From Desulfovibrio sp. Fe33 (lineage in GTDB: Bacteria; Desulfobacterota; Desulfovibrionia; Desulfovibrionales; Desulfovibrionaceae), in NCBI RefSeq assembly GCF_028532725.1, contig NZ_JAQKGU010000008.1, positions 62,001 through 126,000 of the forward strand: a stretch of DNA of 64,000 bases. Direction: 5' to 3'. The notes beneath the pieces were generated by a model. That model had not been told where the DNA came from, did not search any database, and worked only from the letters and a program-made list of their open reading frames with translations. Both the position numbers and the translations under genes were made by a program. Positions 53,422 through 61,348 of this stretch are shown piece by piece (the stretch's first letter is position 1; each line of letters opens with the position of its first letter).

Positions 53422-53447
53422 AGGCCCGCCGTGATCACGGCGGGCCT
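53422..53447 (-). terminator. Perfect 26-bp palindrome after the MucR-like gene
   Basis: AGGCCCGCCGTGA with TCACGGCGGGCCT, no loop bases. It lies six bases past the stop of the minus-strand gene. The tail is weakly T-rich (CTTCTCGTTTCC), so it is a probable terminator. Confidence 0.6.
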
Positions 53448-53453
53448 CCCAAT

Positions 53454-53897
53454 CTAGGCATCCTTGGCAGATTCTTTGGCCGCGCCCTTGGAAGGCTTGG
53501 GCTTGGCGTCGTCCTTCTTCCCGGTCCGCGTCCAGATCTTCATCGCCTTCATGCGCTCTGACCGTGCCTTAGCCGTATCTCGGCAGGAAAGCGGGGCACG
53601 CTTCTTGTAGCCCCACTTGGCCCGGTACTCGTCCGGCGTCAGCCCGTGCGACTCCAGGTGCTTCTTCGAGAGGGTCTTGAATGTCCGTCCGCACTCCAGG
53701 CAGACGATCGACTTGTCCCTGATCGCCCGCTTGGGATCACAAGGGGGCTCCTGCTTGGGCGGCTCACTCTCGCCATCGGCGATCCTTTTCAGCCTTTCCG
53801 CTAACCTCTCAATGGTCTCGCACAGCTCGTCAGCAGTCATCGGCCTGACTCCAGCCTGCGCCTCCACGATCTTCACGGCTTTCTCCATGTGGTCCAT
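53454..53897 (-). CDS. MucR/Ros-family zinc-finger transcriptional regulator
   Basis: 147 residues from ATG 53897, which has AGGAG six bases upstream. The Ros/MucR finger is VCLECGRTFKTLSKKHLESHGLTPDEYRAKWGY (Cys, Cys, His, His; about 66-98), followed by basic helices (KKRAPLSCRDTAKARSERMKAMK) and a lysine/alanine-rich tail. Such proteins bind AT-rich DNA and repress horizontally acquired genes. It is placed beside a long AT-rich intergenic region and the island's replication gene, which it may control. Confidence 0.92.
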   Translation of the reverse strand: MDHMEKAVKIVEAQAGVRPMTADELCETIERLAERLKRIADGESEPPKQEPPCDPKRAIRDKSIVCLECGRTFKTLSKKHLESHGLTPDEYRAKWGYKKRAPLSCRDTAKARSERMKAMKIWTRTGKKDDAKPKPSKGAAKESAKDA

Positions 53898-53903
53898 GCT
53901 CAT

Positions 53904-54326
53904 CTCCTTGTTTTAGCTTGAGATCCAAGGAGACGCCTTTATCTCGCCCTTTGGGTTTCGTACACCCCTATCACCACATATTCTCACCGCCTCCCCAAGC
54001 CACTCCCCCCCCTGCAGCTCTATATTTTTACAACTAAAATCAAACACCTATCCACCAACGCCACTTGTGCCACCTAAATCATCCAAAAACAAAAATTCAA
54101 AATGACCAGCCAACCTGTGAAAGATTTTCGGTGACGGGTGCGCGCCCCGGAGCGCGCTCCGGGGCGGGGCATTCCAACGTGCTGGCAACTTTTTAAAAAA
54201 AATACCAAATTCGACTCTCCCGCATGCCTCACTCAACTAAATAAACGAACCCTGCTGAAACGCGCCGCCGACAATGGGTCGGCGGACAGCACCCGGCACT
54301 AACGAGATTGTAGGACGGAAACCTGC
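53904..54326. promoter_or_regulatory. AT-rich spacer with hairpins between the MucR-like and primase genes
   Basis: No believable ORF. It holds a perfect 24-base palindrome with arms CGCCCCGGAGC (54143-54153 with 54156-54166), a hairpin CCGCCGAC-AATGG-GTCGGCGG (54265-54285), and AT-rich segments (about 54020-54110 and 54190-54250) that could bind the MucR-like protein. It probably contains the primase promoter. Confidence 0.45.
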
Positions 54327-56021
54327 ATGAATGAAACATCAAAGGAAATGATCCAGAAAATCCTAAACCCCAGCTATGATACGGAGGAAATCACCGATGA
54401 CAATGTCAGGCCTGAGGGGCTGAAAGCCCTCCTGTGCATGAACGAGATGTACTGCCAGGCCATGCACGACGGGGCCATGATGATTATGGAGCGCACCCAC
54501 GACCATCGCGGAGCCAAAGAAATCAACGCGATGAAGAAGCGCGACTTGTACGACAGGCACGAGGCAGACACGATCCTGGTCAAGCACATGACCCAGAACG
54601 GCGAGTCATGGAAGCCGATGCCGATCGCCAAATACTGGTGCAAGTGGAAGCACAAGAACCAGAAACTCAAGACCGTATTCAGCCCCCGCCCCTTGTCCAA
54701 GGAAATGGCTAAGAAGTTCTTCAACTCGTACCCAGGCCTGTCCAGGAGGCCGAAGAAAGGCGACTGGTCCCGCTTGAAGTCCCACCTCCGCGAAATCTGG
54801 TGCAACGGCGACGAAGAACTGTTCGAATCTGTCATGGGCTGGTTTGCCCACCTCTTCCAGAGACCGTGGGAAAAGCCCGGCGTGGCCCTGATCGTCACTG
54901 GAGGCAAGGGCACTGGAAAATCCACAATTCTGGAGTGCGTTTTCAAGCCGATCCTCGGCAGCCTGTATTGCAAGGTGTGTCACCGAAACCACCTGACCGG
55001 CAATTTCAACGCCCACCTTGCCAGCAAGCTCCTGGTCGTGAACGAGGAAGCGTTCTTTCATGGCGACCACGAAGCCAATGAGGTCGTCAAATCGATGATC
55101 ACTGAAGAACTGATGGGAGTCGAGCCGAAGGGCGTGGACATCCGAGAGGTAGAAACCTTTATGCGCGTCGTGTTCATCTCAAACAACGAGCACGTTGTCT
55201 CGGCGTCTCCCGACGAACGCCGCTTCCTGGTCTTGGAAATCTCGCCGGATAAGGCCCAGGATCACGCCTATTTCAAGGCCCTTCGGCATGAGATCAACAA
55301 CGGCGGCATTGAAGCGTTCCTCGATGACCTGCTGGAGTGGGAAATCGACATGAACAAGCTCAGGACACCGCCGAGAACGGAAGGTCTGTTCAAGCAGATG
55401 GTCAACAGCTTCACCCCGCTCCAGCGCTGGGCATACGAAGGTCTGCTTCACATCGGCGACGATCACTCCTCCATCAAATGGAACCAGAGGGTCAAGACGG
55501 CTGATCTCTACACCCATTTCAAGGAGTGGCGAGAAAACCTGAAGGCCTGCGAAGTGCGCACCAGGGCGAACAGGATCGCTGATCCGGGAGCCTTAACCAA
55601 GGAAATTCGCAAGTTGCTCGAATTCGACCGAACCAGGATCGGTAACGACCGCGCACTGTTCCTTCCCCCGCGCGAAGAGGCGCGGCAGATGTTCGAGGAG
55701 AAGGTCAATTCCAAGGTTGTTTGGGATGATTTCGTGCTGGATAAACCCGCAGCCGCCGAAGTGGGAGGCGACATTATGGACGGCTTCATCCAAGGCGAAG
55801 AAGCGGCGTTCCGGGAAGAGCGCGAGAGAAAGAACCTGGAGCGTTTCTACAAGGAGAAGAACCAGGCATATCGAAGCGCCGGAGTGAACGGAGGCATCGT
55901 CGAACGAGCAGTCCAAAAAGAAACGCTGTTAGCCGTTTTCCAGGTGCCCCGCTTCCCCGCATGGAACGGCAATGAGCCTGCATCGTTTCAGATGATCGAA
56001 ATGCCTTTCTGGAGAGGGTAG
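54327..56021 (+). CDS. Primase/helicase-like replication protein (DUF5906 type)
   Basis: 564 residues. The ATP loop is TGGKGTGKST (about 192-201), with the Walker B-like VNEEAFFHGD and SNNEHVV arginine-type motif, as in superfamily 3 helicases of phages and plasmids with the DUF5906 domain. The N-terminal third (Asp, Glu and Trp-Lys-rich, including KYWCKWKHKNQK) is of unknown fold. A coiled C-terminal part (EERERKNLERFYKEKNQAYR) follows. Preceded by AGGACGG; a terminator follows. This would serve replication of the excised element. Confidence 0.85.
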   Translation: MNETSKEMIQKILNPSYDTEEITDDNVRPEGLKALLCMNEMYCQAMHDGAMMIMERTHDHRGAKEINAMKKRDLYDRHEADTILVKHMTQNGESWKPMPIAKYWCKWKHKNQKLKTVFSPRPLSKEMAKKFFNSYPGLSRRPKKGDWSRLKSHLREIWCNGDEELFESVMGWFAHLFQRPWEKPGVALIVTGGKGTGKSTILECVFKPILGSLYCKVCHRNHLTGNFNAHLASKLLVVNEEAFFHGDHEANEVVKSMITEELMGVEPKGVDIREVETFMRVVFISNNEHVVSASPDERRFLVLEISPDKAQDHAYFKALRHEINNGGIEAFLDDLLEWEIDMNKLRTPPRTEGLFKQMVNSFTPLQRWAYEGLLHIGDDHSSIKWNQRVKTADLYTHFKEWRENLKACEVRTRANRIADPGALTKEIRKLLEFDRTRIGNDRALFLPPREEARQMFEEKVNSKVVWDDFVLDKPAAAEVGGDIMDGFIQGEEAAFREERERKNLERFYKEKNQAYRSAGVNGGIVERAVQKETLLAVFQVPRFPAWNGNEPASFQMIEMPFWRG

Positions 56022-56031
56022 CAACAATATG

Positions 56032-56058
56032 GGGCTTCCGGATTCCGGGAGCCCTTTT
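56032..56058 (+). terminator. Terminator after the primase gene
   Basis: GGGCTTCCGG (56032-56041) pairs with CCGGGAGCCC (56045-56054), one T-G pair, loop ATT, then TTTT. Confidence 0.85.
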
Positions 56059-56102
56059 CATTTCCAACGCCGAAAGACGCCCCTTCCTTCAGGTAGCCGT
56101 AT

Positions 56103-56252
56103 TCGATAATCGAATTCAAACTGCTCGGCGTTTCCCACGAGTACTAAATCGATCGCCAAGCCATCGCCGACAAGCTCCACAAAATCATCGAATCAGCTTC
56201 TGATGAGGACCTCTGCGCCATCTACGGCTTCGCCTCTGACATCGTGAACTAA
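56103..56252 (+). pseudogene. Small gene remnant interrupted by a stop codon
   Basis: One frame reads IIEFKLLGVSHEY, then TAA (56145-56147), then IDRQAIADKLHKIIESASDE, followed by DLCAIYGFASDIVN and a stop at 56250. Both parts look like real protein and lie in the same frame, so this is probably a small regulatory or accessory gene with a nonsense mutation. No ATG is present; the 5' end may be lost. No family is recognised. Confidence 0.45.
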
Positions 56253-56278
56253 AATTTCTTTCCGTCCACATAAATAGA

Positions 56279-56320
56279 AACGTGAGGGGCTTGCGGATCG
56301 TCCGCCTGCCTGCTCACGTT
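56279..56320 (+). promoter_or_regulatory. Nested hairpin in the zinc-finger gene leader
   Basis: AACGTGAG (56279-56286) pairs with CTCACGTT (56313-56320), and GCGGA-TCG-TCCGC (56293-56305) forms an inner hairpin. It ends 32 bases before the ATG. It might be an operator or RNA control element. Confidence 0.4.
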
Positions 56321-56352
56321 CTCTATTCTTATATGTAATACGGAGAGATACG

Positions 56353-56940
56353 ATGTTCGAAACCATCAACTACCAAGACCTTTTCGTCGAGCTCAGCCTC
56401 GACCCCATCGCAAAAAGCGGCAACCTCGTCTGCCCGTTCTGCGGCGAAAGGGCTTTCACCCCATACGACAATGGCCAGGTCCACTGCCACGCCTGCTCAT
56501 GGCACGGCAACGCGATCATGCTCTGGGCCAAAGTGAAGGGGATCGACAACAAAACGGCGTACGCCGAGCTCGCGGAGCTTTACAAACTCAATCGGATCAA
56601 GGCGAAGAAGAGGACAAGAAGCGAAGCGCTCAAGTCCCTCGCCAACGACCTCGACTTCCTGGCCTGGGCCCGCCTCTACTTCGCCTTCTACAAGTCGGAT
56701 CGAATAAGCCCGGCTCGCCTCCAAGAGGCGTCCGGCTACAGCAGGTCGCACTTCACCAAGGTCATGAACGGCCAGTTCGACAAGGTTTCTCGCAAGGCCT
56801 GGGACGAGATCGTGCTGCTGCTCAAGCAATCAATCAACCCCGACGAGCTCAGGAAGGACATGGGAATGAAGTCCGGCTACTGGAAAGAGCGAATCCAGCA
56901 GGATGCGGTGCTCAAGGAGTGCGTGTCGAAATTTCAGTAG
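56353..56940 (+). CDS. CHC2-type zinc-finger protein with HTH-like C-terminus
   Basis: 195 residues. N-terminal zinc finger CPFC (26-29) and CHACSWHG (about 44-51) resembles the primase CHC2 finger. No primase catalytic domain follows. Residues about 115-175 (ISPARLQEASGYSRSHFTKVMNGQFDKVSRKAWDEIVLLL) look like a phage-type helix-turn-helix. It could be a replication initiator, a regulator, or both. ACGGAGA precedes the ATG. A terminator follows after about 30 bases. Confidence 0.75.
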   Translation: MFETINYQDLFVELSLDPIAKSGNLVCPFCGERAFTPYDNGQVHCHACSWHGNAIMLWAKVKGIDNKTAYAELAELYKLNRIKAKKRTRSEALKSLANDLDFLAWARLYFAFYKSDRISPARLQEASGYSRSHFTKVMNGQFDKVSRKAWDEIVLLLKQSINPDELRKDMGMKSGYWKERIQQDAVLKECVSKFQ

Positions 56941-56973
56941 GGACGATGGACGGCATTTGAAGAAGACGAATTT

Positions 56974-57009
56974 GGCGTTTGCGGGCTATGGCCTGCGAAC
57001 GCCATTTTT
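56974..57009 (+). terminator. Terminator after the zinc-finger gene
   Basis: GGCGTTTGCGGGC (56974-56986) pairs with GCCTGCGAACGCC (56991-57003) with two wobble pairs, loop TATG, then ATTTTT. Confidence 0.85.
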
Positions 57010-57136
57010 GCGTTTGACCAACAATTCTATTGAAAGACACTTTGCGCCCACAGCTTGATCCCCATTCATCGACCATTCGATTCAGCACATTCTCAATATT
57101 CCAAATCAAGATTCAAGTTCATTGAATGAGCCATTG

Positions 57137-57228
57137 TGCGCTTCGCGCATGAGCACACTCACCGGAAAAGGTGAGCAAGGCTCACCCATCCGATGAGCGT
57201 TGCTCATCGTTGCATTTCTTGAAAGAAA
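57137..57228. repeat. Cluster of consecutive and overlapping hairpins, candidate origin or control region
   Basis: TGCGC-TTC-GCGCA (57137-57149); CTCACC-GGAAAA-GGTGAG (57158-57175); GGTGAGC-AAG-GCTCACC (57170-57186, excludes the former); CGATGAGC-GTT-GCTCATCG (57191-57209); TTTCTT-GA-AAGAAA (57215-57228). A short word TGAGC/GCTCA recurs. An AT-rich stretch follows (about 57260-57330). It resembles a replication origin with iterons and an unwinding element, or an attenuator. Confidence 0.45.
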
Positions 57229-57364
57229 TCCACTCACGCTGCTTCGCTCCCCGCGATTCATCGCTCCTTATTAGTATTTATCTAATCAATGTTTCTGACT
57301 TCGACTTTTCAGCCACATTTCCGCATTTTTCTTCTCGACGCGACATTCACGATAACCGACCGAC

Positions 57365-57496
57365 AATGTTAAGTTTTTGATAAAAGTTAACATTCTCCGA
57401 AAAGCGACTGTGATTTTGAAGACTTATCGACTCCTCAAGATCGTCCGCCCAGAGAATGTTAAAAATACACGCAAAACCAAGCAGATACTTAACATT
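57365..57496. promoter_or_regulatory. Two inverted pairs of AATGTTAA before the first recombinase
   Basis: AATGTTAA (57365-57372) faces TTAACATT (57387-57394), and AATGTTAA (57455-57462) faces TTAACATT (57489-57496). The last copy ends 5 bases before the ATG of the recombinase gene. Likely operator or recombination-accessory sites. Confidence 0.6.
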
Positions 57497-57501
57497 CGGA
57501 A

Positions 57502-58101
57502 ATGAGCCCTAGAAACGACAATCATCCCCCCAAGGGAAGTTCCATCACCGTCGAGCCCATCCGCTCCCTCGACGTTATCTCGGCCATCAAAGGCATACTC
57601 CACGACAAGCCGCGTGACCTTTTGCTCTTCGTGATTGCGACCAATAACGGCATCCGTTGTGGAGACCTCCTGCGGCTCAAGGTCGGAGACCTGCGCGGTA
57701 AGAACATCGACGACACCATCGACATCAAGGAGTCCAAGACGGGCAAGACCAACGTCCTTGCCGTCAACGATTCAGTCCACGCGGCACTGACGCGGTTCCT
57801 CGCGTCAGGCTCGTTCAGCGACGACAACTACCTGTTCCGATCACAGAAGGGAGACAACAGGCCTCTGACCATCCAGTCCGTCAACCGCATGGTCAAGGCG
57901 TGGTGCCGCGAGGCTGGCCTCGACGGCAACTACGGCGCTCACAGCCTGCGAAAGACGTTCGGCTACGTTCAGCGCGTCCATTTCGGCGTCGGCTTCGAGG
58001 TGCTGTGCAAGCGTTTCAACCACGCCTCGCCAGCCGTCACCATGCGCTACCTCGGCATCAGCGACACGGAGGTGGTCAGCATCCTGAAGAATTCCATCTA
58101 A
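57502..58101 (+). CDS. Short tyrosine recombinase (catalytic domain only)
   Basis: 199 residues, about two thirds of a usual integrase. The catalytic residues are all found: Arg52 (NNGIRCGDLLRL), Lys79 (SKTGK), His147 and Arg150 (GAHSLRKTF), His174 (FNHASPAVTMRY) and Tyr183. The usual N-terminal core-binding SAM-like domain is missing, as in some plasmid resolution or conjugative-element recombinases. The N-terminus (MSPRNDNHPPKGSS) is unstructured. Its promoter area holds paired AATGTTAA motifs. A role in dimer resolution or inversion is possible. Confidence 0.9.
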   Translation: MSPRNDNHPPKGSSITVEPIRSLDVISAIKGILHDKPRDLLLFVIATNNGIRCGDLLRLKVGDLRGKNIDDTIDIKESKTGKTNVLAVNDSVHAALTRFLASGSFSDDNYLFRSQKGDNRPLTIQSVNRMVKAWCREAGLDGNYGAHSLRKTFGYVQRVHFGVGFEVLCKRFNHASPAVTMRYLGISDTEVVSILKNSI

Positions 58102-58144
58102 TTTCAGAGGACAAGTTTACTTATGCACCCGTTTTTTAGTCCCA

Positions 58145-58178
58145 TGAAGAGAGAGAGGGAGACTCTTCACATTTTTTC
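58145..58178 (+). terminator. Terminator after the short recombinase gene
   Basis: TGAAGAG (58145-58151) pairs with CTCTTCA (58163-58169), loop of 11 bases, followed by CATTTTTTC. Confidence 0.6.
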
Positions 58179-58207
58179 ATCAACGATTTAACCGGAGGAG
58201 ATTAGAG

Positions 58208-58444
58208 ATGAGCAAACCGCTTCGTGTCGAACGGCACTTCTTCAACCAACGCGAAGCAGCAGAATACTGCGGCTACAGCACGGCTAAATTCAGGCAGTTC
58301 GCCAAGGATTACGACATCCCGAAGTGCGGTCCGAACAAGGACAGGTACCGCAAGGTGGACCTGGATAGCTTCATGGCCTGCCCCGGCGACTTCTTCAATC
58401 CCCTGCGCGTCCGCAAGGCCGGGTTCGTCCCGGTGGAGGTGTAG
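58208..58444 (+). CDS. Excisionase-like HTH protein
   Basis: 78 residues. A winged-helix/MerR-type HTH (FFNQREAAEYCGYSTAKFRQFAKDYDIPKCGP, followed by DRYRKVDLDSFM) as in excisionases and AlpA-like regulators. GGAGGAG precedes the ATG. The stop lies two bases before the integrase ATG, so the two are cotranscribed and probably work together as directionality factor and integrase. Confidence 0.85.
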   Translation: MSKPLRVERHFFNQREAAEYCGYSTAKFRQFAKDYDIPKCGPNKDRYRKVDLDSFMACPGDFFNPLRVRKAGFVPVEV

Positions 58445-58446
58445 GG

Positions 58447-59469
58447 ATGGCGGTAGGAGTCACCAAGGACGGACGCTGGTTCGTCCAGTACCGCGTCGTC
58501 CACCGCAAGAGCCCGAAGAAGGAGTACTTCGGCAAGGGGACCGAGGCCAAGAAATCGGCCCACGAGCGCAACGCCGAGATCAACCTGATGAAGGCTCGCA
58601 AGGAGGATATCAGGGCGGGGCACATCTACCTGGACGAGCTCGGCCAGATATACCTCGACCACGAGAAGGCCCGTGGCCGTGAGCAGAAGTTCCTCAAGGA
58701 GGTGGCGAACAGGCTGAACAACTCGTACCTGCCTGCCCTGAACCACGCGCCGATCCACAAGCTGAAGGGGGAGGACTTCAACGTGTTGGCCCTAGAGTAC
58801 GCCGACCTATCCCCCAGCTCGTTCAACCGCTACATCACGTACCTCAACGTCATGTTCAACTTCGGCGTGGAGTTCGAGTACATCGAAAAGAACCCGATGG
58901 CGGCTTGGCGAAAGCGCGTGCTGAAACGCGAGAAGCACCGCGACTTGCCCATCGACAAAGACGACATCCTGACCATCCTCGACCACTCTCCGCTGCACAT
59001 CTACAAGGCGATCAGGCTGATCATGAGCACGGGCTGCCGACCGGGCAAGAGCGAACTTCTCAAGATCAAGTACAGCGACGTGGACTTCCATAACAAGCGC
59101 GTCAGGATTCGCGGCTCTAAGACGGCCAGAAGCGACAGGTACGTTCACCTGCTCGACGACATCCTTGAGGAGATCAAGGAGTGGCAGAAAACGGCAACTT
59201 CTGAATACATCGTTGAGTATAAGGGCAAGCCCGTCCAGAGCTACATCAAGGCGTTCAGGACCGCAGTGAAGAATTCCGGCATCGGCAAGCAGGTGGTGCC
59301 TTACCACCTCCGACACTACTTCGCCTCCAGCCTGATCGCCCAAAAGGCAGACATCAAGGCGGTCGCCTCCCTCATGGGCCACTCAGGCCCGGCAATGCTG
59401 TTTAACGTGTACTACCACCTGATCGGCGACGGCGAGAAAGAAGCCATCGAAAAACTGGCTGAGATATAA
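58447..59469 (+). CDS. int: Tyrosine-type site-specific integrase of the island
   Basis: 340 residues with the full integrase layout: N-terminal arm-binding part (VTKDGRWFVQYRVVHRKS, about 1-55), core-binding SAM-like domain (about 60-155) and catalytic domain. Catalytic residues: Arg198 (TGCRPGKSELLKI), Lys225 (GSKTAR), Arg289 (YHLRHYFAS), His312 (MGHSG) and Tyr322 (FNVYYH). In the box-II HxxR the first position is Tyr286 rather than His, a variant known in some integrases. It should act on the tRNA-Thr attachment site, though it lies in the middle of the island, not beside att. Confidence 0.93.
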   Translation: MAVGVTKDGRWFVQYRVVHRKSPKKEYFGKGTEAKKSAHERNAEINLMKARKEDIRAGHIYLDELGQIYLDHEKARGREQKFLKEVANRLNNSYLPALNHAPIHKLKGEDFNVLALEYADLSPSSFNRYITYLNVMFNFGVEFEYIEKNPMAAWRKRVLKREKHRDLPIDKDDILTILDHSPLHIYKAIRLIMSTGCRPGKSELLKIKYSDVDFHNKRVRIRGSKTARSDRYVHLLDDILEEIKEWQKTATSEYIVEYKGKPVQSYIKAFRTAVKNSGIGKQVVPYHLRHYFASSLIAQKADIKAVASLMGHSGPAMLFNVYYHLIGDGEKEAIEKLAEI

Positions 59470-59476
59470 GCCCACC

Positions 59477-59496
59477 AACAGCTTGGGTGCTGTTTT
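59477..59496 (+). terminator. Probable terminator after int
   Basis: AACAGC (59477-59482) pairs with GCTGTT (59489-59494), loop TTGGGT, then TT and GTTG. Confidence 0.5.
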
Positions 59497-59535
59497 GTTG
59501 CCCCGAGCTCCATCCTTCCAATCCAGGACACGACC

Positions 59536-60744
59536 ATGAAAAAATTTATTTCCATCGCGGAAGGCAAGCTCGTCAACGACGGGATGCAGCCGACCGCAAA
59601 GGCCAAACTCGACCTTCTGACGGACTCCGAGGACGCCCAGCCCACGTTCCCTTTCATACTCGAAAACCTGGGACTCCACGCCTGTCTGGACGCCATGGAT
59701 GCAGCATCCTACAAGCACGAGGATTTCATAGAGAAGACGCTCAGGCTGCTCGCCATCGATGCGGCATACCGCGTCATGCCTCTTTGGGAAGACTCCGACA
59801 TCGCCCAGGACAACCTCGGGGGACTCATGCGCATGGCCCACCTCCATGCCCACGGCGAGGTCGAGTACGAAGAACTCCAGGAATGCCTCTGGCAAACGGC
59901 CCAGCCCATCATGCTAGAAAACATGACTGACTCGCCGATCTCGGGCCGAGATGCGCGGGACTGTGCCCTGCTGACAGGGTCGCACAACCTCGTCCCCGCT
60001 CTGAACAAAGCGGCCGAGGCTGTCAGGTCGTATCACGGAGCCTGGGCCAGGCTCGGTGCTTACAGCGGCACGGGCAACAGGGAGACGGGCCTACGCTGCG
60101 CCTGGAGACGAGGCAGCCCAATCTCTTTCGGCGCGGCATTCGGGGCCACGTCTAAGCACGTCCTGGCTGCCGTTGAAGCCGAGATATGGCACGTCGCCTA
60201 CACCCTCGCCGATGAGCTGCTCAAGTTACAAGGGTACGAAAACGTCGAGATCACCGAAAAGGAAATGGAGAGCTTCCTCCCGGAAGCCCTGGCGTCAGCG
60301 GCAAGAGGCATTGCGCACAACGTGGTGCACAAGGGCGCGCGGAGGGTGATCGAATCGATCTTGCCTGCGAAGACGTACGAAGAGGCCCTACGGCAGGCGA
60401 AAAACGCTGCCCAAGAGTTCTTCAAAGACGCCTGCTCCGCTCCCGACCTGTATGAGCAATTGGCTATCGGCAGGGTGACGCTCACCGCCACCTGCCATGA
60501 CTTCGACGACCAAGCGACCTTCACCGTATGTCACGCCCTGCACTACCTCCTCGATGAGAACTTCCACAAAGCCCACCCGCTCAACCCGAAAGCGGACGGA
60601 ATTGCGAAAGAGGTCGCTCTGGACGCCCGGAAACAGCTTTATCTTGCGCAGGTGGCCGACGCTGCCGCCGGGAGCTTTGCCTGGGAGCGTGAAACAGAAG
60701 ATCAGTCGATGGTCCTGGCAAGGCTCCTGTCAGAGGATCAATAG
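59536..60744 (+). CDS. Unrecognised 402-residue protein
   Basis: No family is recognised. Mostly helical, soluble, without signal or membrane segments. Residues about 150-200 (ALLTGSHNLVPALNKAAEAV, then SPISFGAAFGATSKHVLAA) and a His/Asp-rich stretch (TATCHDFDDQATFTVCHALHYLLDENFHKAH) stand out. Codon use is near the host's. It follows int by 66 bases and overlaps, convergently, the last bases of the next gene. As island cargo of unknown function it is a candidate defence or accessory gene. I claim no activity. Confidence 0.7.
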   Translation: MKKFISIAEGKLVNDGMQPTAKAKLDLLTDSEDAQPTFPFILENLGLHACLDAMDAASYKHEDFIEKTLRLLAIDAAYRVMPLWEDSDIAQDNLGGLMRMAHLHAHGEVEYEELQECLWQTAQPIMLENMTDSPISGRDARDCALLTGSHNLVPALNKAAEAVRSYHGAWARLGAYSGTGNRETGLRCAWRRGSPISFGAAFGATSKHVLAAVEAEIWHVAYTLADELLKLQGYENVEITEKEMESFLPEALASAARGIAHNVVHKGARRVIESILPAKTYEEALRQAKNAAQEFFKDACSAPDLYEQLAIGRVTLTATCHDFDDQATFTVCHALHYLLDENFHKAHPLNPKADGIAKEVALDARKQLYLAQVADAAAGSFAWERETEDQSMVLARLLSEDQ

Positions 60745-61115
60745 CGTACAATGTTTGGATACTTCGCCGCCATCTTCGGCCAGAAGTTCTTGGCCTCGCC
60801 TTCGGTAGAGTCATATACGCACACCGTCATGTCCTCGGACAAGCAGTCCATGACCACGGACACAAGCCCGGTCCCGCCTCCATTGATGCACGACTCGACC
60901 GTGACGATCTGCATGTGCTCACCGTACTCCTCATCCTCAAGGTCGAAATTGAAATGCAACGCGATACAAACATTGACCGGGTCAGTATTGGCCTGGCACT
61001 CCCCGTCCAGCGATGCCACGAGAACGTCCTTCGCCCAGGTTATCTTGGGCAGGTTCAGTTTGCTCAGTCCGTTGATGATTTCCCTGACAATGGGGTGGTT
61101 GCGGTATTTTGACAT
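60738..61115 (-). CDS. Unrecognised 125-residue protein
   Basis: Start ATG 61115 with GGAGAA upstream. MSKYRNHPIVREIINGLSKL begins a helical N-terminus; the rest is beta-rich (KDVLVASLDGECQANTDPVNVCIALHFNFDLEDEEYGEHMQIV, GLVSVVMDCLSEDMTVCVYD). No family recognised. Its end overlaps the end of the 402-residue gene on the other strand by seven bases. It may be the small partner of that gene. Confidence 0.65.
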   Translation of the reverse strand: MSKYRNHPIVREIINGLSKLNLPKITWAKDVLVASLDGECQANTDPVNVCIALHFNFDLEDEEYGEHMQIVTVESCINGGGTGLVSVVMDCLSEDMTVCVYDSTEGEAKNFWPKMAAKYPNIVRY

Positions 61116-61348
61116 TAGTTTCTCCGTTTCAGCTTTTGTATGGCGGCACTTGATGCTTATCATAGCTATTTATATCAACCGGATGGACGCAAAAACTTTG
61201 TGCCGCAGAATAGGCGGGTACAGGCTCGGGAGGAAGGGACACGCTCAGTTCCAGCCCATCTTCGGGATGCAGAGACTGCCCGATCGAGCGGGAAGAATTA
61301 TAGCCACACACGCTATACTTCATTTCCAAATTGAATTATAGTCGCTTC

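Noticed and set aside
57137-57228. CRISPR array
   Set aside because: The repeats are short, irregular, self-complementary and without regular spacers; no cas genes.
58224-58682. 152-residue ORF across the excisionase-like and integrase genes
   Set aside because: Arg/Thr/Pro-rich shadow in another frame of two well-supported genes.
61140-61334. 64-residue ORF before the nucleotidyltransferase gene
   Set aside because: No ribosome site or family likeness; lies in the intergenic promoter region.
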